Shown in pieces: positions 43,452 to 53,331 of a stretch of DNA of 64,000 nt (position 1 is its first letter; every line of letters begins with the position of its first letter). The notes beneath the pieces were generated by a model, which was given only the letters and a program-made list of their open reading frames with translations, did no database searches and had not been told where the DNA came from. This DNA is from an uncultured Selenomonadales bacterium (lineage in GTDB: Bacteria > Bacillota > Negativicutes > DSM-1736 > Dendrosporobacteraceae): contig CAMJML010000016.1 in NCBI GenBank assembly GCA_946407015.1, forward strand, positions 18,219 to 82,218, in the 5' to 3' direction. The translations under genes were made by a program, and so were the position numbers.

Positions 43452-44097
43452 AGGCATTAATCTGCAGCGCTTGCTGGGAGGGCTGCTGGTCACCGCTCAG
43501 ATTGCACTGGTGTCGATCATGATCGGTTCGGTGCTGGGCATTGTATTTGGGTTGGTGATGACCCTCAAATCACGGGCTATTCGCTTATTATGCCGGTTTT
43601 ATCTTGAGCTTTTCAGGATTATTCCTATTCTGGTCTGGTTATTTATTGTTTATTTCGGTTTTACCAGAATGCTGGATATTCATCTTGAGGGAGAAGTCGT
43701 GGCGATTTTAGTCTTTAGCCTCTGGGGAGCAGCCGAGATGGGAGACATCGTGCGCGGTGCCCTGGAATCGCTGCCGAAGCATCAGGCCGAATCAGGAAGA
43801 GCTTTGGGATTAAGCTTCTGGGGCTTATACCGCTATGTCCTCATTCCACAAGCGGTTCGCCGCATGGTGCCTGGTGCTATTAATTTATCCACCCGGATGG
43901 TCAAAACGACTTCTTTAGTCGTGCTGATTGGCGTTATTGATGTCGTTAAAGTGGGCCAGCAAATTATTGAGCGGTCCATTATGAAAGAGCCGACCGCTTC
44001 TTTTTGGATCTATGGCCTCATTTTTATCTTGTATTTTATCATCTGTTATCCGCTGTCAATCGTTGCAAAAAAATTAGAAACTAAATGGGCGAGCTAG
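43420..44097 (+). CDS. Polar amino acid ABC transporter permease 2
   Basis: 225-residue partner permease with the same architecture and the coupling loop [23 protein letters not shown]. The start lies inside the end of permease 1 with AAAGGAAGG upstream, implying coupled translation and a heterodimeric channel. Confidence 0.92.
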   Translation: MLSSGIHVLTEGINLQRLLGGLLVTAQIALVSIMIGSVLGIVFGLVMTLKSRAIRLLCRFYLELFRIIPILVWLFIVYFGFTRMLDIHLEGEVVAILVFSLWGAAEMGDIVRGALESLPKHQAESGRALGLSFWGLYRYVLIPQAVRRMVPGAINLSTRMVKTTSLVVLIGVIDVVKVGQQIIERSIMKEPTASFWIYGLIFILYFIICYPLSIVAKKLETKWAS

Positions 44098-44108
44098 GAA
44101 GTGATGTC

Positions 44109-44858
44109 ATGAATCATGCCAACAATGAGGTATTGCTTGAAATACAGGGATTGCAGAAAAGCTATGGCGGCAGGAATGTCTTGAATCAGATTAACCTGGA
44201 CGTTCATAAGGGTGAAGTCGTGGTCATTCTGGGACCGTCAGGGTGCGGGAAAAGTACGCTGCTGCGCTGTTTGAACGGTCTGGAAAGCATTCAGGGCGGA
44301 ACGATCCGGTTTGCGGGGCAAGACCTTACCACTGAAGGAGTTAATTGGCAAAAAGTCCGTCAGCAGATTGGAATGGTATTTCAAAATTATGATTTATTTC
44401 CGCATATGACGGTGATTGAGAACATCTTGCTGGGACCAACCAAAGTTCAGAATAAGCCCCGGCAGGAGGCACTCCAGCAGGCTGAACAGTTGTTGGCACG
44501 TGTGGGATTATTGGAGCGCAAGGACTCTTATCCCCGTGAACTTTCCGGCGGTCAGAAGCAGCGCATTGCCATTGTGCGGGCTTTGTGCATGAACCCGGAA
44601 ATCATGCTCTTTGATGAGGTGACAGCGGCTCTCGATCCTGAGATGGTCCGGGAGGTGCTGGATGTTATCCTGGGGCTGGCTAAACAGGGGATGACCATGC
44701 TCATTGTTACGCATGAAATGGGCTTTGCGCAGGCCGTAGCCGACCGGATTGTCTTTCTGGATGCCGGCAAAATTTGTGAAACAGGCAAACCGGCTGATTT
44801 CTTTGCCAACCCGCAAACTGAGCGGGCTAAACAATTTTTAAATAGATTTCAATATTAA
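44109..44858 (+). CDS. Polar amino acid ABC transporter ATPase
   Basis: 249-residue ATPase with Walker [11 protein letters not shown]-loop [13 protein letters not shown], signature [10 protein letters not shown], Walker [13 protein letters not shown] and His-loop THEMG. The start is the ATG at 44109, 11 bases after permease 2. It energises uptake by the two permeases. Confidence 0.93.
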   Translation: MNHANNEVLLEIQGLQKSYGGRNVLNQINLDVHKGEVVVILGPSGCGKSTLLRCLNGLESIQGGTIRFAGQDLTTEGVNWQKVRQQIGMVFQNYDLFPHMTVIENILLGPTKVQNKPRQEALQQAEQLLARVGLLERKDSYPRELSGGQKQRIAIVRALCMNPEIMLFDEVTAALDPEMVREVLDVILGLAKQGMTMLIVTHEMGFAQAVADRIVFLDAGKICETGKPADFFANPQTERAKQFLNRFQY

Positions 44859-44877
44859 AAAGAAAGAGGGATGAATC

Positions 44878-45741
44878 ATGGGTTTGAAAAAGATTTTGGC
44901 AGTCATGTTGAGTACGTTGTTCTTGGTAGGGGTGTTAGCAGGCTGCGGCTCCAGTACCCAAACTGCAGGTAAGCCGGAGGCGGCGAAAAGCAGTATTGAA
45001 GAAATTAAAAAACGGGGCACCATTCGCATTGGTGTATTCAGTGACAAACCACCCTTTGGTTATGTGGATGCCAATGGCAAAAATCAAGGATTTGACGTTT
45101 ATATTGCTAAGCGGTTTGCCAAAGATTTATTAGGGGATGAATCAAAAGTAGAATTTGTCCTAGTCGAGGCCGCCAGCCGGGTTGAATTTTTGCAAGCCAA
45201 TAAAGTCGATATCATTTTAGCGAATTTTACCGTGACGGATGAAAGAAAACAAAAAGTTGATTTTGCCAACCCTTACATGAAAGTAGCGTTAGGCGTGGTT
45301 TCACCAAGCGGTCAGCCGATTAAATCGGTCGATGAGTTGAAAGGCAAGAAGCTGATTGTTAATAAAGGCACTACCGCTGAAACCTACTTCACGAAAAACC
45401 ATCCGGAAATCGAACTGTTAAAATATGATCAAAATACCGAAGCTTTCGAAGCCTTGAAGGATAAACGCGGTGCGGCTCTGGCCCATGACAATACGCTGCT
45501 GTTTGCCTGGGCAAAGGAAAACAATGGCTATACGGTGGGTATCCCAACATTAGGCAGTCTGGATACCATTGCTCCGGCCGTCAAAAAAGGCAATACCGAA
45601 TTGCTGAACTGGATTAATGCCGAGTTGGAAACACTGGGTAAAGAAAACTTTATCCACAAAGCCTATGATGCAACCTTAAAACCGGCTTACAGCGATGATA
45701 TCAGCCCTGAATCCATTGTGGTTGAAGGCGGAAAACTGTAA
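44878..45741 (+). CDS. Amino acid ABC transporter binding lipoprotein, CjaA/PEB1-like
   Basis: 287 residues. Lipoprotein signal peptide ending VLAGC (Cys about 22), then a family 3 solute-binding fold. TIRIGVFSDKPPFGYVD opens the domain, and the binding-site segments EAASRVEFLQANKVDIILANFTVTDERK (about 100-128) and KGTTAETYF are present. The overall pattern is closest to cysteine/aspartate-glutamate binders such as CjaA and PEB1a. Last gene of the operon; a bidirectional terminator follows. Confidence 0.92.
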   Translation: MGLKKILAVMLSTLFLVGVLAGCGSSTQTAGKPEAAKSSIEEIKKRGTIRIGVFSDKPPFGYVDANGKNQGFDVYIAKRFAKDLLGDESKVEFVLVEAASRVEFLQANKVDIILANFTVTDERKQKVDFANPYMKVALGVVSPSGQPIKSVDELKGKKLIVNKGTTAETYFTKNHPEIELLKYDQNTEAFEALKDKRGAALAHDNTLLFAWAKENNGYTVGIPTLGSLDTIAPAVKKGNTELLNWINAELETLGKENFIHKAYDATLKPAYSDDISPESIVVEGGKL

Positions 45742-45754
45742 AGCAAGCCATATG

Positions 45755-45795
45755 AAAGAGGCTGGAATTTGTTAATCAAATTCCAGCCTCTTCGT
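45755..45795. terminator. Bidirectional terminator between convergent operons
   Basis: Perfect 14-base arms GAGGCTGGAATTTG / CAAATTCCAGCCTC; T-containing tails on both strands. Confidence 0.75.
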
Positions 45796-45805
45796 ATGTT
45801 ATCAA

Positions 45806-46936
45806 TCACTCGGCATCCGGCAGTAAATCAATGGCTGTCATCGCCATGGCTTTGGCTCCGACCAGCAGGCGCTGCTGGGCATAGGGCGAACCGGCTGCCT
45901 GGGCAAACTCAGGCGTATGGGCGGTAATTCCGGTGCCAATGGACAAATCCGGATGGATGGTAGGGGCAGCATGGCTGACGTTGCCTACATCGGTTGAGCC
46001 GTCGGCCTCGTCCGGATTCAGCAGGGTGACCTGTTCACCCAAAAGTTCCATATTGCTTTTAAATAACTCCATCAGCTTTGGATCATTGATTAATTCTTTA
46101 AATAATGGTTCATAGTGAAGGGTTTCAACTCTTGTTCCGGTTGCCAGCGCAATGCCCTCAGCCAGCCGGCGTACGGCAGGGAGCACTGTTTCCTCCAAAT
46201 AAGAGGCCGACAAGGCCCGAATGGTAAACCGGCCTTGCGCTTCGTCCGGGACAATGTTGGGAGCCAGGCCGGTTTTCGTGAATATGCCGGCCAATATAGT
46301 CTCCTGGGTAAAGGTGTGACGCAAGGGCTGCAAGCCTTGATAGAACAATACCAGGGCATCCAGGGCATTGCAGCCTTTGTCGGTTTTACTGGCCACATGG
46401 GCAGGCCGGCCAAAGAAGGTAACCTGGAGTGGATGGGTTGCGTAGGCCGTTCCCCCTAGATTATTACGGTCTGCAGGATGCACAATCAAAGCAGCATCCA
46501 AGCCGTCAAAAACACCGGCTGCCGCCATGGAAACCTTGGCTCCTACCGTTTCTTCTGCCGGACAGCCAATCAAATAAGTGGTTGCCCGGTCACCGGCTAC
46601 AGATGCAAAAGCTGCTGCAGCACCGAAGCTCATGGCGGCAATCAGATTGTGGCCGCACGCGTGCCCCAGGGCAGGCAGGGCATCATATTCGGCCAGAAAG
46701 GCAATTTTAGGCCCGGAAGCCCCTTGGGTTGCGATAAAGGCTGTATCGTGGCCGCTGATATTCCGATTGACGGTAAAGCCTTTGCGCGCAATCGCGGCGG
46801 TTAAGTGCTCAGCAGCTTGAAATTCCTGTTCACTCAATTCGGGATTCTGGTGTAAGAACAGGCTGATTGCTGTCAGTTCAGACGCTATGGCATCAACAGC
46901 CGTCCCGATTTCCAGCTTTAAACGAGGTTTATCCAT
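45806..46936 (-). CDS. M20 family amidohydrolase/peptidase
   Basis: 376-residue cytoplasmic metallohydrolase. Metal-site motifs are AEYDALPALGHACGHN (about 88-103), PAEETVGAK and a late THxPEF-like histidine (TAHTPEF). It resembles the aminoacylase/AbgB group that removes acyl or amino-acyl groups from small molecules. It is the last gene of the opp-linked operon, 18 bases after the LD-carboxypeptidase, so a role in breaking down imported peptides is likely. Confidence 0.9.
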   Translation of the reverse strand: MDKPRLKLEIGTAVDAIASELTAISLFLHQNPELSEQEFQAAEHLTAAIARKGFTVNRNISGHDTAFIATQGASGPKIAFLAEYDALPALGHACGHNLIAAMSFGAAAAFASVAGDRATTYLIGCPAEETVGAKVSMAAAGVFDGLDAALIVHPADRNNLGGTAYATHPLQVTFFGRPAHVASKTDKGCNALDALVLFYQGLQPLRHTFTQETILAGIFTKTGLAPNIVPDEAQGRFTIRALSASYLEETVLPAVRRLAEGIALATGTRVETLHYEPLFKELINDPKLMELFKSNMELLGEQVTLLNPDEADGSTDVGNVSHAAPTIHPDLSIGTGITAHTPEFAQAAGSPYAQQRLLVGAKAMAMTAIDLLPDAE

Positions 46937-46954
46937 CTGATCGCCCCTTTATCC

Positions 46955-47905
46955 TTAATCCTGGGTTGCTGTTTCGTTGATGATCAGGCCGCCCTGATCA
47001 GTCTCCAGACTGGCATTCAAGCCAAATGGCAAGGTCGCTTTGTCAGGAGTATGGCCAAAGTAAAGATTGGCCAGAACAGGCTGTTTGAGGCCGCCTAAGC
47101 GGTCATAGAGAACCTCTTCCAGGGTGAAATCCGGCGAGTTGTCTTCGTTGTCGCAATCCGCGCAAACGGCGAATACGATTCCGGCAGCAGCCTGAAGTTT
47201 ACCGGCCAGGCTTAATTGGGTGAGCATGCGGTCAATCCGGTAAGGCGCTTCACCGACTTCCTCAATACAAAGGATTTTGCCGGCCGTATCAATTTCATAA
47301 GGGGTTCCCAAGGTCGCTGCAAGCAGGCTTAAATTGCCGCCTGTCAGCAGACCGGCCGTGCTGCCTGGTACAATGACCAGCGGTTCTGCGGCGTAAGGAG
47401 GATTGGTAATCAGACCAGGGGGAGTGGGGGCGGTCAGCGTGCGAAACAAGGAATCAAAAGAGTAACCGGTTATGCCTTTGCCCATATCGGAAGCGATCAT
47501 CGGTCCATGAAAGGTAATGAGGCCGGTTCGTTGGCCGATGCTGATATGAAGGGCGGTAATGTCGCTATAACCAACAAATACTTTAGGATTGGCCCGGATA
47601 ACTTCATAATCCAGCAGGTCAAGCAGGCGCATACTGCCATAGCCGCCGCGCAGGCAAATAATCCCGTCAATATCCGGATTGGTAAACATTTGTTGAATGT
47701 CGGCTGCCCGCAGGGTGTCCGGCCCGGCCAGGTACCCATAAGTCTGATCGAAAGTAGCACCAAGCTGTGCGCGAAACCCCTGTTCTTTCAGCCAGCTTAA
47801 TCCGGCCAGGGCCAATTCGCTTTCTCCCGGGCTGGACGGTGCAATAATGCCGATGGTATCACCGGGATACAGGCGCTTTGGTTTGAGCTGAGGAAAAGGG
47901 TTCAT
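46955..47905 (-). CDS. LD-carboxypeptidase, peptidase family S66 (LdcA-like)
   Basis: 316-residue cytoplasmic enzyme. Family landmarks are the nucleophile region VGYSDITALH (near 110), a Glu in CIEEVGEAPYRID and the His in FGHTPDKATLPFG. LdcA removes the terminal D-alanine from murein tetrapeptides during cell wall recycling; other S66 members cleave microcin C. The start at 47905 has GGAGGG upstream. The Opp transporter genes next to it favour a recycling role. Confidence 0.9.
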   Translation of the reverse strand: MNPFPQLKPKRLYPGDTIGIIAPSSPGESELALAGLSWLKEQGFRAQLGATFDQTYGYLAGPDTLRAADIQQMFTNPDIDGIICLRGGYGSMRLLDLLDYEVIRANPKVFVGYSDITALHISIGQRTGLITFHGPMIASDMGKGITGYSFDSLFRTLTAPTPPGLITNPPYAAEPLVIVPGSTAGLLTGGNLSLLAATLGTPYEIDTAGKILCIEEVGEAPYRIDRMLTQLSLAGKLQAAAGIVFAVCADCDNEDNSPDFTLEEVLYDRLGGLKQPVLANLYFGHTPDKATLPFGLNASLETDQGGLIINETATQD

Positions 47906-47968
47906 GAAATACCCTCCTTCTGTGGTGATAATAAAGGGATATGCAATACGGCACATCCCTGATTCCTG

Positions 47969-49564
47969 CTATTTTTCAAGCACGGCATTCTTGAAGTCGG
48001 CCAGGCCGAGTACCGACCAGCTCACGCCTTTGACATAAGGCTTGCTGACATAAGGCTGGGTAGTATAGTAAATCGGAATGATGACGGCATCCTCAAAAAG
48101 TTGTTTCTCGGCAGCGTGCATGACCTGCATCCTGTGGTTCTGGTCATTGCTGGCCTGGGCCTGCTCAATCAGGCTGTTATAAGCCGGATTGCTGTATTGG
48201 GCATCATTATTAGGATCTTTAAACACATCCATAAACGTCATCGGGTCCGCGTAATCCCCTACCCAGGACGCCCGGGCAATTTGAAACTGGCCCTGAGAAC
48301 GGGACTCCAGAAAGACTTTGGATTCCTGGTTGGTCAAGGCAGCCGTGACGCCCAGGTTCTGTTTCCACATCTCTTGAACAGCTTCGGCAATGGATTTGTG
48401 CATCTCACCGGTATTATACAGGATTGTAACCGGAGGCAGGCCTGCTCCTCCGGGATACCCGGCATCGGCCAATAATTTTTTAGCCAGGGCAGTATCCTCG
48501 GTTGCGTAGTTGCCGCCTTCTTCACGAAAATCTTTGCCGCTAACCGGATTTTTAAGGCCGGGGGCAACCCAGGCATAAGCCGGCTGCTTGCCGCCTTTAA
48601 TTACGTTCTGTACCAGTGCAGCCCGGTTAAGTGCCAGCGAAAAGGCTTTACGCACCTGGGGATTATCAAACGGCGCCTGCTTGGTATTAAACACATAGTA
48701 ATAGATGCCCAGATAGGGAGAAACTTTCAGCAGGCCGGCCTGAGTGAGCCGGTCATGTTCCACGACAGGCGGTTCAACCATCATATCCACCTGGCCATTT
48801 TCAACTAACGCCAGGCGGGTTGTCTGGGAATCGCTGATCGGCCAGTCCATATTCGTCAAACGTACGGCAGCGGCATCCCAGTAATGCTCGTTTTTGGCAA
48901 ATTCTAATTTACTGCTATGGGCCCAGGCCGTCAACTTAAATGGTCCGTTCCCAATCAGCGTTTGTGCATCAGTCGCCCATTTTTCAGGATTGGCGGCTAC
49001 TGTTTGCCGGTGAACGGGGTAAAAGGCATGGAAAGCCGCCAAGCTTAAGAAATAGGCGGTAGGCTTTTCCAGGGTTACCTCAAGGGTCGTGTCATTCAGG
49101 GCCTTTACCCCAACCTGGTCGGCAGTGGCTTTTTTCTCATTGTAGGCTTGGGCATTCTTGACCGGAAACAACATATATGCGTTCTCGGACGCGGTATCCG
49201 GATTGAGCGCTCTTTTCCAGGCAAATTCGAAGTCCTGGGCCGTTACCGGTTCGCCGTTGGACCACTTGGCATTGGGACGCAGGAAGAAGGTGTATTTCAG
49301 CCCGTCCGGTGAAATCTCCCATTTTTCGGCCGCACCCGGAACAGGCTGATCCTGGGCATCCAGCCGGGTCAAGCCTTCAAATAATTGCAGTTCAACCAGG
49401 GATTCGGGAATGGCAGTCGATTTGGCCGGGTCCAGGGTAGCCGGTTCGGCTTCCAGCGCATAGCGGAAAACCGGGCCTTTGTTGGTGGATTTGCCACACC
49501 CGGCCAGACTGGGAACCAACAAAGCGATCATGAGCAATAAAACCCAAAATTTTTTATAGGTCAT
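47969..49564 (-). CDS. oppA: Oligopeptide-binding lipoprotein OppA/MppA-type
   Basis: 531 residues. Signal peptide with lipobox SLAGC (Cys about 23), then the SBP_5 fold with YALEAEPATLDPAK, the ADKWEISPDGLKYTFFLR-type segment (AEKWEISPDG here) and GNGPFKL. The start at 49564 has AGGAGG upstream; the long open frame further upstream overlaps the neighbour and is not real. It binds peptides outside the membrane for the OppBCDF system. Substrate range may include murein peptides given the neighbours. Confidence 0.93.
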   Translation of the reverse strand: MTYKKFWVLLLMIALLVPSLAGCGKSTNKGPVFRYALEAEPATLDPAKSTAIPESLVELQLFEGLTRLDAQDQPVPGAAEKWEISPDGLKYTFFLRPNAKWSNGEPVTAQDFEFAWKRALNPDTASENAYMLFPVKNAQAYNEKKATADQVGVKALNDTTLEVTLEKPTAYFLSLAAFHAFYPVHRQTVAANPEKWATDAQTLIGNGPFKLTAWAHSSKLEFAKNEHYWDAAAVRLTNMDWPISDSQTTRLALVENGQVDMMVEPPVVEHDRLTQAGLLKVSPYLGIYYYVFNTKQAPFDNPQVRKAFSLALNRAALVQNVIKGGKQPAYAWVAPGLKNPVSGKDFREEGGNYATEDTALAKKLLADAGYPGGAGLPPVTILYNTGEMHKSIAEAVQEMWKQNLGVTAALTNQESKVFLESRSQGQFQIARASWVGDYADPMTFMDVFKDPNNDAQYSNPAYNSLIEQAQASNDQNHRMQVMHAAEKQLFEDAVIIPIYYTTQPYVSKPYVKGVSWSVLGLADFKNAVLEK

Positions 49565-49577
49565 GGGAATGCCTCCT

Positions 49578-50366
49578 TTAGGAAACGCTAGGATAAAAAT
49601 GCTGATAGATAACTCGGCCAATGTGGGCAATTTGCTGTAAGCCAAAATAATTGGCTTCAAGCTGGCTGGACATGACGACCACAATATAAGGGCCACCCGG
49701 TAAATACAGAATGCCGCCATCATGCTCAGCGCCGGGCAAGGTACCGGTTTTGTGCGCCAGAATAGTGTCTTCCGGCCAATAAAACGGCAGCTTATCCCGG
49801 ATTTGCTGACGCTGCAAAATGTCCAGCATCAGATCCTTGTAAGGAGCGGGAAAGGTGCTGCCTGAAGCAATCAGGGAAAATAACAGGGCTAGGTCGGCCG
49901 GTGTCGAGCTATTTTCGCAACCGGCCTGTGCGGCGGCAAAGTCCATCATATAGCGGCGGAGAACCGTCTCCTTCAAGCCTAAGTCGGCCATATGCTGATT
50001 GACTCGATCCATACCGGCCAGGTCAATGAGCAGGTTGGTGGCGGTATTGTCGCTGAGGATAATCATGAGGGTAATCAAATCCCTCACTGTCATCGGGATA
50101 TTGGGCCGCAGGTCTTTCAAAATTCCGGCACCGCCGACACAAGCCTCCGGGGTTACCGTAATGGTTTCGTCAAGGGAAAAGACGCCTGCTGCTGCCTGGC
50201 GCATCAGTTCAGCCATGATGGGGACTTTAATCATGCTGGCAGCCGGAAAACAGCGGTCCGGGTTAAACTCCAGACGGGAGCCATCCTGAATATTCAGCAT
50301 GACAAAACCCCAATTGCCGGGACTTGTTTCTAAAATACCCCAAAGCTTTGAACGCAATTCTTCCAT
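49578..50366 (-). CDS. Class-A beta-lactamase-like serine hydrolase
   Basis: 262-residue protein with the three serine penicillin-binding motifs: SMIK (44-47), SDNTA (near 105) and HKTGT (near 205). The omega-loop glutamate of true class A beta-lactamases is not present in its usual form: in the region MMDFAAAQAG an Asp stands where Glu166 is expected, and the loop asparagine is missing. There is no signal peptide, so it would stay in the cytoplasm. A role as a cytoplasmic peptide or amide hydrolase of the Opp operon is more likely than antibiotic resistance. Confidence 0.82.
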   Translation of the reverse strand: MEELRSKLWGILETSPGNWGFVMLNIQDGSRLEFNPDRCFPAASMIKVPIMAELMRQAAAGVFSLDETITVTPEACVGGAGILKDLRPNIPMTVRDLITLMIILSDNTATNLLIDLAGMDRVNQHMADLGLKETVLRRYMMDFAAAQAGCENSSTPADLALLFSLIASGSTFPAPYKDLMLDILQRQQIRDKLPFYWPEDTILAHKTGTLPGAEHDGGILYLPGGPYIVVVMSSQLEANYFGLQQIAHIGRVIYQHFYPSVS

Positions 50367-50424
50367 AGGATCTCCTTTCGTGAGGGACTAGTGCTGCCTT
50401 AACGCTCTAAACAGTGCATGATGG

Positions 50425-51405
50425 CTATAATGGCCTGGCGGGCAAGTGGCAGGCTGCCTGATGGTCCGGGCCGATGGCAGCGAGAGGTGGTTCTTGCTCC
50501 GCACAGACCGGCAGGGCATAACGGCAGCGGGTCCGAAAGCGGCAGCCTGCCGGCAAGTCGATAGGAGCAGGAAGGTCACCGGTTAAGCGGATACGTTCCA
50601 GTTTGGCGGCAGCATCCGGGTCAGGAACGGGAATGGCCGATAGCAAGGCCTGGGTGTAAGGATGCTGCGGATGGTCATACAGCTCGCTGCTGGGGGCAAT
50701 TTCCACAATTTTTCCCAGATACATCACAGCAACACGATGGCTGATGTGCTTGACCATCGCAAGGTCATGAGCAATAAATAAATAGGTTAACCCCAACTCG
50801 GCCTGAAGGTCTTCCAGTAAGTTGACGATTTGAGCCTGAATGGAAACATCCAGTGCTGAGATGGGCTCATCACAGATCAGCAGTTTCGGGTTGACGGCCA
50901 GGGCACGGGCGATCCCAATGCGCTGACGCTGTCCCCCGCTGAATTCGTGGGGAAAACGGTTGGCATGATCGGGCATCAAGCCGACCAAGCTGAGCAGTGC
51001 AGCGATTTTTTCCTGTCTTTCTTCTTTGGGCACCACTTGATGGAGGCTTAAAGGCTCATTTAAAATCTGACCGATCGTCATACGGGGATTCAGAGAGGCG
51101 TAAGGGTCCTGAAAAATCATTTGCAGGGTACGGCTCAGCTGTTTGGCAGCCGCCAATTGTGCGGCGGGCTGTCCTTGAATCAGAATCTCACCGGCGGTGG
51201 GTTGATACAAATGAATCAGTGTCCGGCCAACGGTCGACTTGCCGCAGCCGCTTTCCCCTACCAGACCCAGCGTTTCTCCGGCTTGGATGGTAAAGCTGAC
51301 ATCATCGACCGCTTTCACATGAGCTGTCGTTCGTCCGAAAAAATCGGTAGCGGCCGGAAAGTATTTCTTTAAGTGCCGGACCTCGAGTAATGGAGTGTTA
51401 GGCAT
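50425..51405 (-). CDS. oppF: Oligopeptide ABC transporter ATPase OppF
   Basis: 326-residue ATPase with Walker [10 protein letters not shown], signature [10 protein letters not shown], Walker [13 protein letters not shown] and the C-terminal oligo_HPY segment with four cysteines (the C-terminal [10 protein letters not shown] region, about 287-325). The start at 51405 has GGAGG 9 bases upstream. It overlaps oppD by eight bases. Confidence 0.94.
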   Translation of the reverse strand: MPNTPLLEVRHLKKYFPAATDFFGRTTAHVKAVDDVSFTIQAGETLGLVGESGCGKSTVGRTLIHLYQPTAGEILIQGQPAAQLAAAKQLSRTLQMIFQDPYASLNPRMTIGQILNEPLSLHQVVPKEERQEKIAALLSLVGLMPDHANRFPHEFSGGQRQRIGIARALAVNPKLLICDEPISALDVSIQAQIVNLLEDLQAELGLTYLFIAHDLAMVKHISHRVAVMYLGKIVEIAPSSELYDHPQHPYTQALLSAIPVPDPDAAAKLERIRLTGDLPAPIDLPAGCRFRTRCRYALPVCAEQEPPLAAIGPDHQAACHLPARPL

Positions 51406-52408
51406 GAGCACCATCCTCCGGGGTTATTTTAGGAGCATCCGGATGCTGCAGCCAGCAGAAAACCTGATGACCATCAGCCAGCTGAGTTACGTCTGGGGCT
51501 TGTTCGGCACAGATGCGCATGGCATGCGGGCAGCGAGGATGAAAACGGCAACCGTCCGGTGGCTGCAACAGATCAGGCGGCTGGCCGGCAATGGTGGCCA
51601 AGCGCTCTTGGGGACGCATATTCAGGCGGGGCAGTGATTTCAACAGCCCCCACGTATAAGGGTGCTGCGGTTGATGATAGATAGCAGCGGCGCTGCCGGC
51701 TTCGACGATCTTACCGGCATACATCACCATGACACGACTGCATAACTGGGCAATCGCACCGAGATCATGAGAGATCAGGATAATCGCGGTGTCTAGCTTG
51801 GTTTGCAATTCTTTCAGCAAATCAAGAATTTGAGCTTGAATGGTGACATCCAATGCGGTTGTGGGTTCGTCGGCAATTAAAAGCTGAGGGTTGCAGGACA
51901 GGGCGATGGCAATCATCACTCGCTGACGCATTCCGCCGCTGAATTGATGCGGATAGTCCTTTAAGCGCTGCCGGGCGGCGGGAATGCCAACCAGCTGCAG
52001 CAGTTCGCCGGCTTTTTGCCAGGCTGCTTGCCGGTCAAGGTGCTGATGGACCATCAAGGTTTCAGCAATTTGTTCGCCAATGGTCAACACCGGATTGAGG
52101 GCTGTCATGGGATCTTGAAAGATCATGCTGATGGCATTGCCGCGAATTTTTTCCAATTCAGCTTCGGTTTTTTGTAGCAGGTCCGAGCCGACAAACCAGA
52201 TATGCCCGCTGGTATAGCGTCCGGGCGGAGTTGGAATAAGCTGCAAAATCGAATGAGCGGTGACACTTTTTCCGCAGCCTGATTCGCCAACAATGCCGAC
52301 CGCTTCGCCGGGAAAAACCTGGAAGCTGATGTCGGTCACGGCCTGGACCGGCCCCTGATCGGTATCAAAAACAACAGATAAATGGTTAATTGCTAATAAA
52401 GGATTCAT
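51398..52408 (-). CDS. oppD: Oligopeptide ABC transporter ATPase OppD
   Basis: 336-residue ATPase with Walker [10 protein letters not shown], signature FSGGMRQRVM, Walker B LLIADEPTTALD and the cysteine-rich C-terminal segment (CRFHPRCPHA). Partner of OppF. AGGAGG precedes the ATG. Confidence 0.94.
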   Translation of the reverse strand: MNPLLAINHLSVVFDTDQGPVQAVTDISFQVFPGEAVGIVGESGCGKSVTAHSILQLIPTPPGRYTSGHIWFVGSDLLQKTEAELEKIRGNAISMIFQDPMTALNPVLTIGEQIAETLMVHQHLDRQAAWQKAGELLQLVGIPAARQRLKDYPHQFSGGMRQRVMIAIALSCNPQLLIADEPTTALDVTIQAQILDLLKELQTKLDTAIILISHDLGAIAQLCSRVMVMYAGKIVEAGSAAAIYHQPQHPYTWGLLKSLPRLNMRPQERLATIAGQPPDLLQPPDGCRFHPRCPHAMRICAEQAPDVTQLADGHQVFCWLQHPDAPKITPEDGAHA

Positions 52409-52419
52409 GGCAGGACCTC

Positions 52420-53328
52420 CTAACGCCGTACTCTGGGATCCAGTGCGTCGCGCAGGCCATCACCCAGAAAATTAAAGGCCAGCATGGTGATGCTGATGGC
52501 TAAAGCCGGGAAAAACAACTGAAAAGGGTAGGAACGCAGGCTGGTGACTCCTTCGGAGGCGAGCACGCCCCAGCTGGCCATGGGAGCGGCTACACCAAGG
52601 CCGATAAAACTTAGGAAGGCCTCCGTGAAGATGGCTTCGGGAATGGCCAGTGTCATCGTAATAATAATCGGTCCCACACAATTGGGCAGTAAATGGCGAA
52701 ATAAAATCCGCCATTTGCCGGCGCCGATGGTTTGGGCAGCCAGGATAAACTCCTGCTCTTTCAGGCTCAATATCTGTCCGCGCACAATACGAGCCATTCC
52801 CAGCCAGTAAGCAATTCCCAGGGCAATAAAGATATTGGTCAGCCCGGGTGTCAGCAGCACCATGAGCAGAATGACATACAGCAGCATGGGGATGCCATAT
52901 AAGATATCCACCATATTCATCATAATCCGGTCGGTACGTCCGCCAAGAAAGCCGGCAATACCCCCATAAATGACACCAATCACGAGATTAATCAAGCTGG
53001 CTATTAGGCCGATGGATAGGGAAATACGGGCCCCGTACAGAACGCGGATGAATAAATCCCGGCCAAGGCCGTCCGTTCCGAACCAGTGCTCGGCGCTTGG
53101 CGGTTTATTGGCGAGCAGCAGGTTTTGATCCGAGTAAGAGTGAGTGGACAGCCAGGGGCCGAAAACGGCAGCCATCATCATGATGAAGATAAGCGCTAAG
53201 CCCAGCATAGCCAGTTTGTTCGCTTTCAGGCGTTTCCAGGCATAATGGCTTTGCGGAAGCGGTTTGGCCGGCTGGCCAGACGGCTGGTTATTTTTCAATG
53301 GCTCAAAAGCATGACAGTCAAGTTGCAT
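52420..53328 (-). CDS. oppC: Oligopeptide ABC transporter permease OppC
   Basis: 302-residue permease with an N-terminal cytoplasmic stretch, then six helices and the coupling loop WLGMARIVRGQILSLKEQEFILAAQTIGA (about 185-213). The typical OppC motif HWFGTDGLGRD is present. Three bases after oppB; 11 before oppD. Confidence 0.94.
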   Translation of the reverse strand: MQLDCHAFEPLKNNQPSGQPAKPLPQSHYAWKRLKANKLAMLGLALIFIMMMAAVFGPWLSTHSYSDQNLLLANKPPSAEHWFGTDGLGRDLFIRVLYGARISLSIGLIASLINLVIGVIYGGIAGFLGGRTDRIMMNMVDILYGIPMLLYVILLMVLLTPGLTNIFIALGIAYWLGMARIVRGQILSLKEQEFILAAQTIGAGKWRILFRHLLPNCVGPIIITMTLAIPEAIFTEAFLSFIGLGVAAPMASWGVLASEGVTSLRSYPFQLFFPALAISITMLAFNFLGDGLRDALDPRVRR

Positions 53329-53331
53329 GAG

